64,000 nucleotides of DNA from Sphingomonas sp. 8AM (GTDB lineage: Bacteria; Pseudomonadota; Alphaproteobacteria; Sphingomonadales; Sphingomonadaceae), in assembly GCF_902506455.1 (NCBI RefSeq), contig NZ_LR733844.1, positions 2,747,303-2,811,302 on the forward strand, read 5' to 3'. The translations under genes were made by a program, and so were the position numbers. Positions 16,899 to 25,022 of this stretch are shown piece by piece (the first letter of the stretch is position 1; each line of letters begins with the position of its first letter). The notes under the pieces were generated by a model, which saw nothing but the letters and a program-made list of their open reading frames with translations, was not told the DNA's origin and did no database searches.

Positions 16899-17147
16899 TC
16901 AGCCCTGCTTGCGAATCAGGTACCGATACACGCCGAAGCTGTTGATGCCGAGCAGCACGCCGTTCTGCACGCCCAACGGCTCGTCGCCGGTCAGCCACGC
17001 GCCCGCGATCCAGGCGATCGACGACGTGACGAAGATCGCCATGCCCCATCCGGTCACCCGGCGGCCGCTGTCCAGCGACACCATGAACGCGGCTGCGATC
17101 CCGCTGAGCGCCGCATACCATTTCAGCGCTTCATCAATGGCTTGCAT
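16899..17147 (-). CDS. Small membrane protein, unknown family
   Basis: An 82-residue protein with about three hydrophobic helices: WYAALSGIAAAFMVSL, GMAIFVTSSIAWIAGAWL and VQNGVLLGINSFGVYRYL. It begins with an acidic/aromatic leader MQAIDEALKWY. It lies eight bases upstream of the prepilin peptidase on the same strand, so it is probably the first gene of a three-gene unit. The C-terminal helix ends in a positive RYLIRKQG tail. I do not recognise the family. Confidence 0.7.
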   Translation of the reverse strand: MQAIDEALKWYAALSGIAAAFMVSLDSGRRVTGWGMAIFVTSSIAWIAGAWLTGDEPLGVQNGVLLGINSFGVYRYLIRKQG

Positions 17148-17226
17148 GAAGGCGGGCCTAGTCGTTTGCGCCCTGCCGGACGAGTGCTTACATGCCGATC
17201 GAGATCAAGCGAGGAACCGCGAAATC

Positions 17227-18414
17227 ATGGCTACCGACCCCATCGTCATCCTGTCCTATGCGCGCACCCCGATGGGCTCGATGCAGGGCAGCCTCGCCGC
17301 GCTGTCGGCCAGCGAGCTGGGCGCCGCCGCGGTGAAGGCCGCGGTCGAGCGCGCCGGGGTCGACGCCGCCGCGATCGAGCGCATCTACATGGGCAACGTC
17401 CTGTCGGCCGGCGTCGGCCAGGCGCCGGCACGACAGGCCGCGATCCTCGCCGGGCTGGGCGAGCATGTCGAGGCGACGACGCTCAACAAGGTCTGCGGAT
17501 CGGGGATGCAGGCTGCGATTCTCGGTGCCGAGGCGCTCGGCGCCGGCTCGATCGACCTGCTGGTTGCGGGCGGCATGGAGAGCATGACCAACGCGCCGTA
17601 TCTGTCGAAGGCGCATCGCGGCGGGGCGCGGTTCGGGCATGACCGCCTGTTCGATCACATGGCGCTCGACGGGCTCGAGGATGCCTATCAGTCCGGCACC
17701 GCGATGGGCGTGTTCGCCGAGGACACTGCACGCGAATATCAGTTCACGCGCGAGGCGCAGGACGCGTTCGCGATCGCCTCGCTTACCCGCGCGCAGCAGG
17801 CGCAACAGTCTGGGGCGTTCGATCGCGAGATCGTCGCGGTGGAGGTGAAGGGGCGCAAGGGCACCACTACCGTCTCCACTGATGAGCAGCCGAGCAAGAG
17901 CGATCCCGCCAAGATCCCGACGCTGCGCCCCGCCTTCACCAAGGACGGCACCGTCACCGCCGCCAATGCCTCGTCGATCTCCGACGGCGCCGCGGCGCTG
18001 GTGCTGACGCGCCTGTCGGTCGCCGAGAAGCTCGGCATCACGCCGGTCGCGCGGATCGTCAGCCACGCCGCGCACGCCCACGCCCCGGCGCGCTTCACCA
18101 CCGCCCCGGTGCCGGCGATGCGCAAGGCGCTGGAGAAGGCCGGCTGGTCGGTCGGCGACGTCGATCTGTGGGAGGTCAACGAGGCGTTCGCATGCGTCGC
18201 AATGGTTGCGATGCAGGAACTGGCGCTCGATCACGAGAAGCTCAACATCAACGGCGGCGCGTGCGCGCTCGGCCATCCGATTGGCGCGTCGGGCGCGCGC
18301 GTCCTGGCGACTCTGCTCGGCGGATTGCAGACCACCGGCCAGAGGCGCGGCGTGGCGTCGCTGTGCATCGGCGGCGGCGAAGGCGTCGCGATGGCGGTCG
18401 AACTGATGAACTGA
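17227..18414 (+). CDS. Acetyl-CoA C-acetyltransferase (thiolase)
   Basis: A 395-residue biosynthetic-type thiolase that condenses two acetyl-CoA to acetoacetyl-CoA or performs the reverse. The nucleophile is Cys90 in NKVCGSGMQA. The second and third active-site motifs are NEAFACV and GGACALGHPIGASGAR. It has the family EDTAREYQFTREAQDAFAIAS loop and the ANASSISDGAAALVL segment. The true start is ATG 17227, giving MATDPIVILSYARTPMG; the open frame extends far upstream without homology. It may feed polyhydroxyalkanoate or acetoacetate metabolism. A palindromic repeat follows eight bases after the stop. Confidence 0.95.
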   Translation: MATDPIVILSYARTPMGSMQGSLAALSASELGAAAVKAAVERAGVDAAAIERIYMGNVLSAGVGQAPARQAAILAGLGEHVEATTLNKVCGSGMQAAILGAEALGAGSIDLLVAGGMESMTNAPYLSKAHRGGARFGHDRLFDHMALDGLEDAYQSGTAMGVFAEDTAREYQFTREAQDAFAIASLTRAQQAQQSGAFDREIVAVEVKGRKGTTTVSTDEQPSKSDPAKIPTLRPAFTKDGTVTAANASSISDGAAALVLTRLSVAEKLGITPVARIVSHAAHAHAPARFTTAPVPAMRKALEKAGWSVGDVDLWEVNEAFACVAMVAMQELALDHEKLNINGGACALGHPIGASGARVLATLLGGLQTTGQRRGVASLCIGGGEGVAMAVELMN

Positions 18415-18421
18415 GTCTTGC

Positions 18422-18498
18422 CGTCATTGCGAGCGTAGCGAAGCAATCCAGGGCGTCCTGGTCCGGCGCTGGATTCCTTCGCGACGCTCGCAATGACG
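18422..18498. repeat. Palindromic repeat family R1, copy 1
   Basis: A 77-bp element running from CGTCATTGCGAGCGTAGCGA to the matching CGACGCTCGCAATGACG, with inner CCAG/CTGG. Copies lie at 25781-25855 (degenerate), 53137-53212 (inverted) and 55217-55293. It sits between the thiolase and antiporter genes. Confidence 0.85.
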
Positions 18499-18624
18499 CG
18501 CGAGCGGGCCTCGCCCGCCGCGATAAAACGTTGCACCGACCCGGATCAGCCACCTGAACGGTTGCGCAGCACGCCACTTCCGGCGATCCCCTCCTCATCC
18601 CCATCCCGAAGGAGGTTGCCCGCC

Positions 18625-20262
18625 TTGGAAGTCGTCTCGGTCGTTCTGTTGTTGTTGTTCGCGGTGGTCGTCAGCGGCGCGATCGCGCGCATTCTCCCGA
18701 TCAATATCCCCGCCCCGCTCGTCCAGATAGCATTTGGCGCGGCGATCGGGATGGCAGCGAATTTGCGGGTGACGCTCGACCCCGAGATCTTCCTGCTCGT
18801 CTTCCTGCCCCCGCTGCTGTTCATCGACGGCTGGCGCATTCCCAAGGACGAGTTGCTGAAGGACGTACCGGTCGTCGTCGAACTGGCGCTCGGGCTGGTC
18901 CTGACCACGGTTGTCGGCGTCGGCTTCTTCATCGACTGGCTGATCCCCGCGATGCCGCTCGCGGTGTCGTTCGCGCTCGCCGCGGTCGTCTCCCCGACCG
19001 ATCCGATCGCGGTGTCCGCGATCGCCGCACGCGTGCCGATCCCGCGCCGCATGATGCACATCCTCGAAGGCGAGGCACTGCTCAACGACGCTTCCGGCCT
19101 CGTCTGCCTGCGCTTCGCGATCGCCGCCGCGCTGACCGGCGCATTCTCGCTTGCCGACGCCGCCGCCAGCTTCGTGTGGCTCGCCGCTGCCGGAATCGCG
19201 ATCGGCGTCGTCACCACCGTCGCGATCACCCGCGCCAAGGCTTGGGTGTCGCGGCGCTTCGGCGAGGATATCGGGTCGCAGGTGCTGGTCAGCCTGCTGA
19301 TCCCGTTCATCGCCTATATCGCCGCCGAGCATGTCCACGCCTCGGGCATCCTCGCGGTGGTCGCGGCCGGCGTGACGATGACCTTCGCCGAGCTGTCGCG
19401 GCAGGCGCTGCCCGCGACGCGGATGCGCCGCAATTCGGTGTGGGACACGATCCAGTTCGCGCTCAACGGCATCATCTTCGTGCTGCTCGGCGAGCAACTG
19501 CCGGTCATCATCGCCGGCGCGCGCGACACGGTGCGACTGACCAACCACGACAATCCCTGGTGGCTGGCGCTTTATGTGCTGGCGATCGTCGCGGTGCTCG
19601 CCGGGTTGCGCTTCGTCTGGGTGTGGCTGTCGTTCCGCCTGACGGTATTGCGCCGCAGCGTCAACGACTCGCCGTTGCGCAGCCCCGACTGGCGAGTCTT
19701 CGCGGCGATGTCGCTCGCCGGTGTGCGCGGCGTCATCACGCTGGCGGGCGTGCTCACGCTGCCGCTGGTGCTCAGCGACGGCTCGCCCTTCCCGGCGCGC
19801 GATCTTGCGATCGCGCTTGCTGCCGGGGTTATCATCGTGTCGCTGGTCGCGGCGAGCATCGGGCTGCCGCTCGTCCTGCGCGGCCTCGCGCTGCCGCCCG
19901 AGCCGTCGAAACAGGGCGAGGAAAATCGCGCGCGCGTCGCCGCCGCCCGTGCCGCGATCCGAGCGGTCGATGGCGCGCAACACGATCTGTCACGCGACCG
20001 CGACGACGTCGACGTCTATGCCGAGGCGGCGACGCGGATCATGGACCTGTACCGCGAGCGAATCCGCGTCCGCGTCGACGGCGAGCCCGAACTGGCCGTC
20101 ATCCAGCAGAACGAGCGCATCGACCGCGTGCTGCGACTGGCGGCGATCCGCGCCGAGCGCGAGGAGGTGTTCCGGATGGAACGCGCCCGCGCGATCGGCA
20201 GCGAAACCGGTCGCAAGCTGACCCGCGAGCTGGACCTGCTGGAGGGACGTCTGCGGGGGTGA
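18625..20262 (+). CDS. Na+/H+ antiporter, CPA1 (NhaP-like) family
   Basis: A 545-residue cation/proton antiporter. About twelve hydrophobic helices are visible, with the CPA1 hallmarks FLLVFLPPLLFIDGWRIP, SPTDPIAVSAI (the ion-binding ND/DP-type site) and GEALLNDASGLVCLRFA. The last 110 residues form a charged cytoplasmic tail with predicted coiled-coil character (IQQNERIDRVLRLAAIRAEREEVFRMERARA). The start is most probably TTG 18625: a perfect AAGGAGG lies nine bases upstream, and residues upstream have no family resemblance. Likely role is pH/sodium homeostasis. Confidence 0.9.
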   Translation: MEVVSVVLLLLFAVVVSGAIARILPINIPAPLVQIAFGAAIGMAANLRVTLDPEIFLLVFLPPLLFIDGWRIPKDELLKDVPVVVELALGLVLTTVVGVGFFIDWLIPAMPLAVSFALAAVVSPTDPIAVSAIAARVPIPRRMMHILEGEALLNDASGLVCLRFAIAAALTGAFSLADAAASFVWLAAAGIAIGVVTTVAITRAKAWVSRRFGEDIGSQVLVSLLIPFIAYIAAEHVHASGILAVVAAGVTMTFAELSRQALPATRMRRNSVWDTIQFALNGIIFVLLGEQLPVIIAGARDTVRLTNHDNPWWLALYVLAIVAVLAGLRFVWVWLSFRLTVLRRSVNDSPLRSPDWRVFAAMSLAGVRGVITLAGVLTLPLVLSDGSPFPARDLAIALAAGVIIVSLVAASIGLPLVLRGLALPPEPSKQGEENRARVAAARAAIRAVDGAQHDLSRDRDDVDVYAEAATRIMDLYRERIRVRVDGEPELAVIQQNERIDRVLRLAAIRAEREEVFRMERARAIGSETGRKLTRELDLLEGRLRG

Positions 20263-20310
20263 AGCCGCACCGGGGTGCCCGCGAAGGCTAAAGCGGTCCA
20301 GCTCTTCTCC

Positions 20311-20403
20311 GTCATTCCCGCGCAGGCGGGAAACCAGACGCGCAGGTCATCGTAAGAGCCACTAACGTCCGCGGTTCTGGATTCCCGCCTGCGCGGGAAT
20401 GAC
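20311..20403. repeat. Palindromic repeat family R2, copy 2
   Basis: A 93-bp element bounded by GTCATTCCCGCGCAGGCGGG and the complementary CGCCTGCGCGGGAATGAC. The asymmetric core (CGCAGGTCATCGTAAGAGCC...) matches copies at 31090 and 39319. It separates the antiporter from the convergent sugar-acid operon. Confidence 0.85.
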
Positions 20404-20413
20404 AAAAGAGCTG

Positions 20414-20764
20414 TTACCCCTGCTCCGCCAGCGAAAAAATCCGCCACGCCGCGACCCACTTAACTCCCGGCTCGGCCCACGGCAGACGACGCTGGTAAGC
20501 GTCCATCTTCGCCTCCCACGCCTGCACGTCGGGGTCGGCCGCATCCGCCGCCGCCTTGCGCGCGGCATCGAAGGTCGCGTCGGTGTCCATCACCATCACC
20601 AGCCGCCCGCCGGTGCGATAGATGTCCATCGCCACGATCCCCGCCGCGCGGATGCTGGCGATGACCGGCGCAGGTACCGCGCCGGCTGCGTGCCACGCCT
20701 CATAGGCCGCGACCGCCTCGGGCTCGTCAGCGATATCGACCAGCAGGACGTGGCGTTGGGTCAT
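20414..20764 (-). CDS. L-rhamnose/L-fucose mutarotase family protein
   Basis: A 116-residue protein of the RhaM (DUF718) sugar-mutarotase family, which interconverts the alpha and beta anomers of 6-deoxy sugars. Family features are AAYEAWHAAGAVPAPVIASIRAAGI, MDIYRTGGRLVMVMDTD, and the tail WEAKMDAYQRRLPWAEPGVKWV with W-R-IFSL. It is the last gene of the operon. Its ATG overlaps the stop codon of the upstream hydrolase gene (ATGA). In L-fucose clusters of Xanthomonas and relatives a member of this family sits beside the same dehydrogenase and hydrolase genes. Confidence 0.9.
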   Translation of the reverse strand: MTQRHVLLVDIADEPEAVAAYEAWHAAGAVPAPVIASIRAAGIVAMDIYRTGGRLVMVMDTDATFDAARKAAADAADPDVQAWEAKMDAYQRRLPWAEPGVKWVAAWRIFSLAEQG

Positions 20765-21606
20765 GCCTTATATGCCACGACGGTCTGGCGCTGCTGCCCC
20801 AGCCCTTCGATCCCCAGTTCCATGACGTCACCCGCCTTCAGGAACACCGGCGGCTTCTGCCCCATGCCGACGCCCGGCGGCGTGCCGGTCGAGATTACGT
20901 CGCCGGGCTGCAGCGACATGAACTGGCTGACATAGCTGACGATGAACGCCGGCTTGTAGACCATCGTCGCCGTCGATCCGTCCTGATAGCGATGGCCGTT
21001 GACCGCCAGCCACATGCCCAGCGCGGTCGGATCGGCGACCTCGTCGCGCGTTACCAGCCACGGCCCGATCGGCCCGAACGTGTCGCAGCCCTTGCCCTTG
21101 TCCCACGTCCCCTGCCGCTCGAGCTGAAACGCGCGCTCCGACACGTCGTTGATGACGCAATAGCCCGCAATGTGCTGCTCGGCATCCGCCTCGTCGACGT
21201 AGCGCGCTTCGGTGCCGATCACGATCCCCAGCTCGACTTCCCAGTCGGTCTTGGTCGACCCCTTCGGGATCTCGACGTTATCGTCGGGGCCGATGATCGC
21301 GCTGGTCGCCTTGGTGAAGATCACCGGCTCGGTCGGCACCGTCGCACCGGTCTCGGCGGCATGATCCGAATAATTGAGCCCGATGCACAGGAACTTGCCA
21401 ACCGCACCGACGCACGGGCCATAGCGATCAACCGCGACCACCGGCAGCGTCGCCGGATCGATCGCGGCCAGCCGCGCCAGCTCGGCAACGCCCAGCGCCG
21501 CGCCCGCGATATCGGCGACATGCGCCGACAGGTCGCGGACCTGCCCCTGCGCATCGACCATCCCCGGCTTCTCGGCGCCCGGCGCCCCGTAACGTACCAG
21601 CTTCAT
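20761..21606 (-). CDS. Fumarylacetoacetate hydrolase family, probable 2,4-diketo-3-deoxy-L-fuconate hydrolase
   Basis: A 281-residue FAH-fold enzyme that cleaves C-C bonds in beta-diketo acids. The metal-binding site is visible: the CIGLNYSDHAAETGA segment, then VIFTKATSAIIGPDD, and DWEVELGIVIGTEAR with its paired acidic residues. Later motifs are GYCVINDVSERAFQ and the GDVISTGTPPGVGMG loop. In the non-phosphorylative L-fucose pathway this family splits 2,4-diketo-3-deoxy-L-fuconate into pyruvate and lactate; the assignment rests on the neighbouring genes. Start ATG 21606 lies ten bases after the SDR stop codon. Confidence 0.88.
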   Translation of the reverse strand: MKLVRYGAPGAEKPGMVDAQGQVRDLSAHVADIAGAALGVAELARLAAIDPATLPVVAVDRYGPCVGAVGKFLCIGLNYSDHAAETGATVPTEPVIFTKATSAIIGPDDNVEIPKGSTKTDWEVELGIVIGTEARYVDEADAEQHIAGYCVINDVSERAFQLERQGTWDKGKGCDTFGPIGPWLVTRDEVADPTALGMWLAVNGHRYQDGSTATMVYKPAFIVSYVSQFMSLQPGDVISTGTPPGVGMGQKPPVFLKAGDVMELGIEGLGQQRQTVVAYKA

Positions 21607-21616
21607 GCGCTTTTCC

Positions 21617-22348
21617 TCAATTGACCCATCCGCCGTCGATGACATGCACCGCGCCGGTCGTGAAGGCCGCGTCGTCGCTGCCCAGATAGGCGACAAGCGC
21701 CGCAATCTCTTCGGCACGCCCCAGCCGACCCATCGGCTGCCGCGCGACGAACGCCTGTTGCGCTGCCTCGTAATCGCCGGTGTCGCGCAGCCGCTGCTGC
21801 AACGACGGCGTGTCGACCGTGCCCGGACAGATCGCGTTGCAACGGATGCCCTGCCCGACGAAATCGGCCGCCACCGCCTTGGTGATCCCGATCACCCCCG
21901 CCTTGGTTGCGGTATAGGCGAAACGGTTGGGGATGCCCTTCACCGAACTGGCGATCGACGACATGTTGACGATCGCGCCGCCGCCCGCCGCCAGCATCCC
22001 CGGCAGCACCGCGCGGATCGTGCGCGTCATCGCGGTCATGTTGATCGCGACCGCCTGGTCCCATTCGGCGTCGGTCAGATCGAGAATGGTCCCGGCGTGG
22101 ACGATGCCCGCGATGTTGGCGAGCACGTCGATCCGCCCGACCTCGCCGACCAGCGCAGCGATCTGCGCCGCATCGGTGACGTCGAGTGCCCGCTGCTCGC
22201 ACGCGTCAAGCCCCGCCAGCGCCGCCGCATCGATATCGGTCGCGATCACGCGCGCGCCCTCGGCGGCATAGCGCAGGGCGGCGGCGCGCCCGATCCCGTT
22301 GCCCGCCGCGGTGATCAACGCGACCTTGCCCTTTAACCGGCCTTCCAT
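21617..22348 (-). CDS. SDR oxidoreductase, probable 2-keto-3-deoxy-L-fuconate dehydrogenase
   Basis: A 243-residue short-chain dehydrogenase. The nucleotide loop is TAAGNGIGRAAALRYAAEGA, ending in VIATDID, whose aspartate favours NAD+ over NADP+. NIAGIVHAG, the catalytic Ser in NMSSIASSVKG, and the Tyr/Lys pair in FAYTATKAGVIG are all present, as is the NAICPGTVDTPS loop. It closely resembles the branch containing human BDH2 and the 4-dehydrogenase of L-fucose catabolism. Start ATG 22348 is 15 bases after the dehydratase gene. Function is inferred from family branch plus context. Confidence 0.88.
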   Translation of the reverse strand: MEGRLKGKVALITAAGNGIGRAAALRYAAEGARVIATDIDAAALAGLDACEQRALDVTDAAQIAALVGEVGRIDVLANIAGIVHAGTILDLTDAEWDQAVAINMTAMTRTIRAVLPGMLAAGGGAIVNMSSIASSVKGIPNRFAYTATKAGVIGITKAVAADFVGQGIRCNAICPGTVDTPSLQQRLRDTGDYEAAQQAFVARQPMGRLGRAEEIAALVAYLGSDDAAFTTGAVHVIDGGWVN

Positions 22349-22363
22349 TCAACGCTTCCTCAT

Positions 22364-23569
22364 TCAACGACTACCTGCAGCGACCGGCAGGCACGCCGGC
22401 CCAACCGGGTCGAAGGCCTTGTAGGTCAGGATGAATTCGCGGTGACCGAGCGCTTCGGACACGCTCTGTTGTCCGCCGGCCACCGCCATGATCGCATCGA
22501 CGATCTCCGCACCGACCTCGTCGAGCGTCGCCTCGCCTTCGAGGATGCGCCCGGCGTTGATGTCCATGTCCGCCGCCAGCCGCCGCGCCGTCTCCGGGTT
22601 CGCGCAGATCTTGATGACCGGCGCGATTGCCGAGCCGACCACCGAACCCCGCCCGGTCGTGAACAGTGTCAGGTGACACCCGCACGCGATCATCTCGACG
22701 ATCTCGGCATTGTCGGAGATGTTCGGGAAGCCGAAGCGCGGCTCGCCATCCGGCACGACGTCGAGCAGATACAGCCCGCCCGCCGGGGGCACGTCACCGG
22801 GCTTGATGATCCCGCTGATCAGCGACGATCCCGATTTGGAATACGCCCCCATCGACTTCTCTTCCTGCGTCGTCAGCCCGCCCTCGGCATTGCCGGGTGC
22901 GAAGCTGCCGAAGCCCATGATCGTGTAATATTCCTCGGCCTTGCGGACGCAGGCCACGATCTCGTCGCCCAGCTCGGGGGTCAGCGCGCGATCGGCCATG
23001 ATCCCCTCGCACCCGACCAGCTCGCCGGTCTCTTCGAAGATGCAGGTCGCGCCGTCCGCCACCAGTCTGTCGAACGCGCGCCCGACCGCGGGATTGGCGG
23101 TGATCCCGCTGGTCCCGTCCGACCCGCCGCAGATCGTCCCGACGATCAGTTCGTCGACACGCATCGGCACGCGCGGCACGTCGGCGATCTGCGCCTTGAC
23201 CCGCGCGACCGCCTCCAGCCCGGCGGCGATCGTCGCCGCGGTGCCGCCGGTCTGCTGGATGACGTACAGCTCGACCGGACGGCCGCTGTCGCGGATCACC
23301 TGCTGCAACCGCTCGCGGTCGAAGCTCTCGCAGCCCAGCGACACGATCACCACGCCGCCGACATTCGGATGCGTCGTCACCGCCTCCATCACCCGCGCCG
23401 CATAGGCATTGGGATAGCAGCCGGGGAAGCCGATCAGATGCACGTCGGCGTCATCGGCCTTGTCGACGATCTTGCGCGCGACGTGATGCGCACACTCCAC
23501 CAGATACGCGACCGCGACGGTGTTGCGGATGCCCTTGCGCCCGTCGGCGCGCTGCCATGCCGCGATCAC
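22364..23569 (-). CDS. UxaA-family sugar-acid dehydratase, large (C-terminal) part
   Basis: A 401-residue UxaA/GarD C-terminal catalytic domain without the usual N-terminal SAF domain. Family motifs include the start RADGRKGIRNTVAVAYLVECAHHV, HLIGFPGCYPN, VGGVVIVSLGCE, VGTICGGSDGTSGITANPAVG and the acidic loop EETGELVGCEGIM. These enzymes dehydrate sugar acids such as altronate with iron. I place the start at GTG 23569: it overlaps the upstream stop as GTGA, with GGAG eight bases before it. An upstream ATG at 23644 is possible but would overlap by 79 bp. The missing SAF domain is fused to the preceding gene. Confidence 0.87.
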   Translation of the reverse strand: MIAAWQRADGRKGIRNTVAVAYLVECAHHVARKIVDKADDADVHLIGFPGCYPNAYAARVMEAVTTHPNVGGVVIVSLGCESFDRERLQQVIRDSGRPVELYVIQQTGGTAATIAAGLEAVARVKAQIADVPRVPMRVDELIVGTICGGSDGTSGITANPAVGRAFDRLVADGATCIFEETGELVGCEGIMADRALTPELGDEIVACVRKAEEYYTIMGFGSFAPGNAEGGLTTQEEKSMGAYSKSGSSLISGIIKPGDVPPAGGLYLLDVVPDGEPRFGFPNISDNAEIVEMIACGCHLTLFTTGRGSVVGSAIAPVIKICANPETARRLAADMDINAGRILEGEATLDEVGAEIVDAIMAVAGGQQSVSEALGHREFILTYKAFDPVGPACLPVAAGSR

Positions 23570-24867
23570 GCGCGCTGCTCCGTCACGGTGCTGCGCGTAT
23601 GGCTGGCGATATAGTCGCTCTTCATATTGTGCATATGGACCCATTGTCCGGCCGCCGCCGCGTCGGTCATCGACCCGATCGGCGCGCCATATTTGATGAC
23701 CTTGTCGCCCGGCTTCAATTCGGCGCGCGCGATCTTGTGGCCGACGGTGACGCCCTCGCGCGCCGGGATCGTCCCGCCCGACACCGGCAGCAGATCGCCC
23801 GCCGCGATCGGCGCGACGCAGATCATCACATTGTCGTCGGGGTGGAGCAGGATCAGTTGCTGCGGCGCGCGCGCTTCCAGCGCCGGCCACAGGTCGTCGG
23901 GGATCGGGGCGGCGATCCGCGTGCGCAGATCGGCGACCTCGTCCGGGTTGCCAAGCCCGGCGAGCACGCACGCCACCGCCGGATGCCGCAGCGGGAACTG
24001 GATCGCGGCGGCCGGCAGCGATACGCCGGCGGTCGCACAGGTCCGGGCGAGCGCACGCGTCCGCTCGACCAGCGCGGCCGGCGGGGCGGCATAATCGTAA
24101 TGCGACTGCGCCGGATCCGCCTCGTGCGGATCGCGCGCCAATATGCCGCTGTTGTACGCGCCGCCGATGATGACGCGCACGCCCCGCACCTGGCAGCGGT
24201 CGAGGAACGGCGTCGCGCTGCGATCGAGCAACGTATAGCGCCCGGCGAGCAGGATTACGTCGAGCGGCACCCGGTCGAGCAATTCCTCGCACACCGCGAC
24301 CTCGTTGACGCCAATTCCGATCGCGCCGACCACGCCGGCATCGCGCAACGCCACCATCGCGGCATAACCGCCATCAAGGAAGTCGCGCAGGTGGCGCTCA
24401 TGGGCGTCGCCATGCGTCAGCCGCCCGAGATCGTGTGCCAGCAGCACGTCGACGCGGTCGCGCTGCAATCGCGCGCAGCTCGCGTCGAACGAACGCCGCA
24501 CGCCGTCCGCGGTATAGTCGAATACCGGCTCGAACGGATCGGCGTCGACGAAGCCGTGCCGGGTGCCCGACGCACCGGTCGGCGCGAGCAGCCGCCCGAC
24601 CTTGGTGGAAACCGCGCACGTCCGCTCCGGATCGTGGCGCGACAGCGCCGCGCCGAGCCGCCGCTCGGCCAAACCAAAGCCATAATGCGGCGCGGTGTCG
24701 AAATAGCGGACGCCAGCATCCAGCGCCGCGGCGACGGTTCCCTCTGCCGTGGCATCGTCGATCGCGCGGTAGAGATTGCCGATCGCGGCGGTTCCCATTC
24801 CGAACCGCGGCAGCGCCTCACCTGCCCGGTCGAGCGGCGGTGCGCTGGGGGTCGAATTCTGGAACAT
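23566..24867 (-). CDS. Fusion protein: aldo/keto reductase (L-fucose dehydrogenase type) plus UxaA SAF domain
   Basis: A 433-residue two-domain protein. Residues 1-333 are an aldo/keto reductase of the L-fucose/D-threo-aldose 1-dehydrogenase type, with an intact tetrad: Asp57 (YFDTAP), Tyr62 (HYGFGLAE), Lys89 (STKVG) and His145 (LLAHDLG). Residues 337-425 are the SAF domain normally at the N-terminus of altronate-type dehydratases: LHPDDNVMICVAPIAAG, GVTVGHKIA (His377), GDKVIKYGAPIG and VHMHN (His411, His413). The linker is very short. The ATG at 24867 has AGAGGAAG seven bases upstream. The next gene supplies the matching dehydratase body, so one polypeptide joins sugar oxidation to half of the dehydratase. 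Confidence 0.9.
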   Translation of the reverse strand: MFQNSTPSAPPLDRAGEALPRFGMGTAAIGNLYRAIDDATAEGTVAAALDAGVRYFDTAPHYGFGLAERRLGAALSRHDPERTCAVSTKVGRLLAPTGASGTRHGFVDADPFEPVFDYTADGVRRSFDASCARLQRDRVDVLLAHDLGRLTHGDAHERHLRDFLDGGYAAMVALRDAGVVGAIGIGVNEVAVCEELLDRVPLDVILLAGRYTLLDRSATPFLDRCQVRGVRVIIGGAYNSGILARDPHEADPAQSHYDYAAPPAALVERTRALARTCATAGVSLPAAAIQFPLRHPAVACVLAGLGNPDEVADLRTRIAAPIPDDLWPALEARAPQQLILLHPDDNVMICVAPIAAGDLLPVSGGTIPAREGVTVGHKIARAELKPGDKVIKYGAPIGSMTDAAAAGQWVHMHNMKSDYIASHTRSTVTEQRA

Positions 24868-25022
24868 GCACGCTTCCTCTCCCGGCCCCACCCTTGTCGC
24901 GTGAGCACTACGGCAACATTCTAAGGCACGGGCATGACAATTGAAATGTGAAAAATGCTTTTATTGACGGGAATTGGCAGGTGCTGGTGTCGTTGCCCGC
25001 GCGTGGCTAGGGTGCGTCGACC
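24868..25022. promoter_or_regulatory. Divergent promoter region of the sugar-acid operon and iclR gene
   Basis: The 155-bp gap between divergent starts contains an AT-rich island at about 24933-24975 (TGACAATTGAAATGTGAAAA and onward) that contrasts with its GC-rich surroundings. It is the likely site of both promoters and of the IclR operator. No clean palindrome was identified, so the operator itself is not placed. Confidence 0.5.

Noticed and set aside
16672..17226. N-terminal extension of the thiolase frame
   Set aside because: Thiolase homology starts at ATG 17227; the extension runs antisense through the prepilin peptidase and the small membrane protein.
22364..24292. Long 642-codon reading of the dehydratase gene
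   Set aside because: The first 240 codons are antisense-like noise in the frame of the fusion gene; homology to UxaA begins only near 23569.
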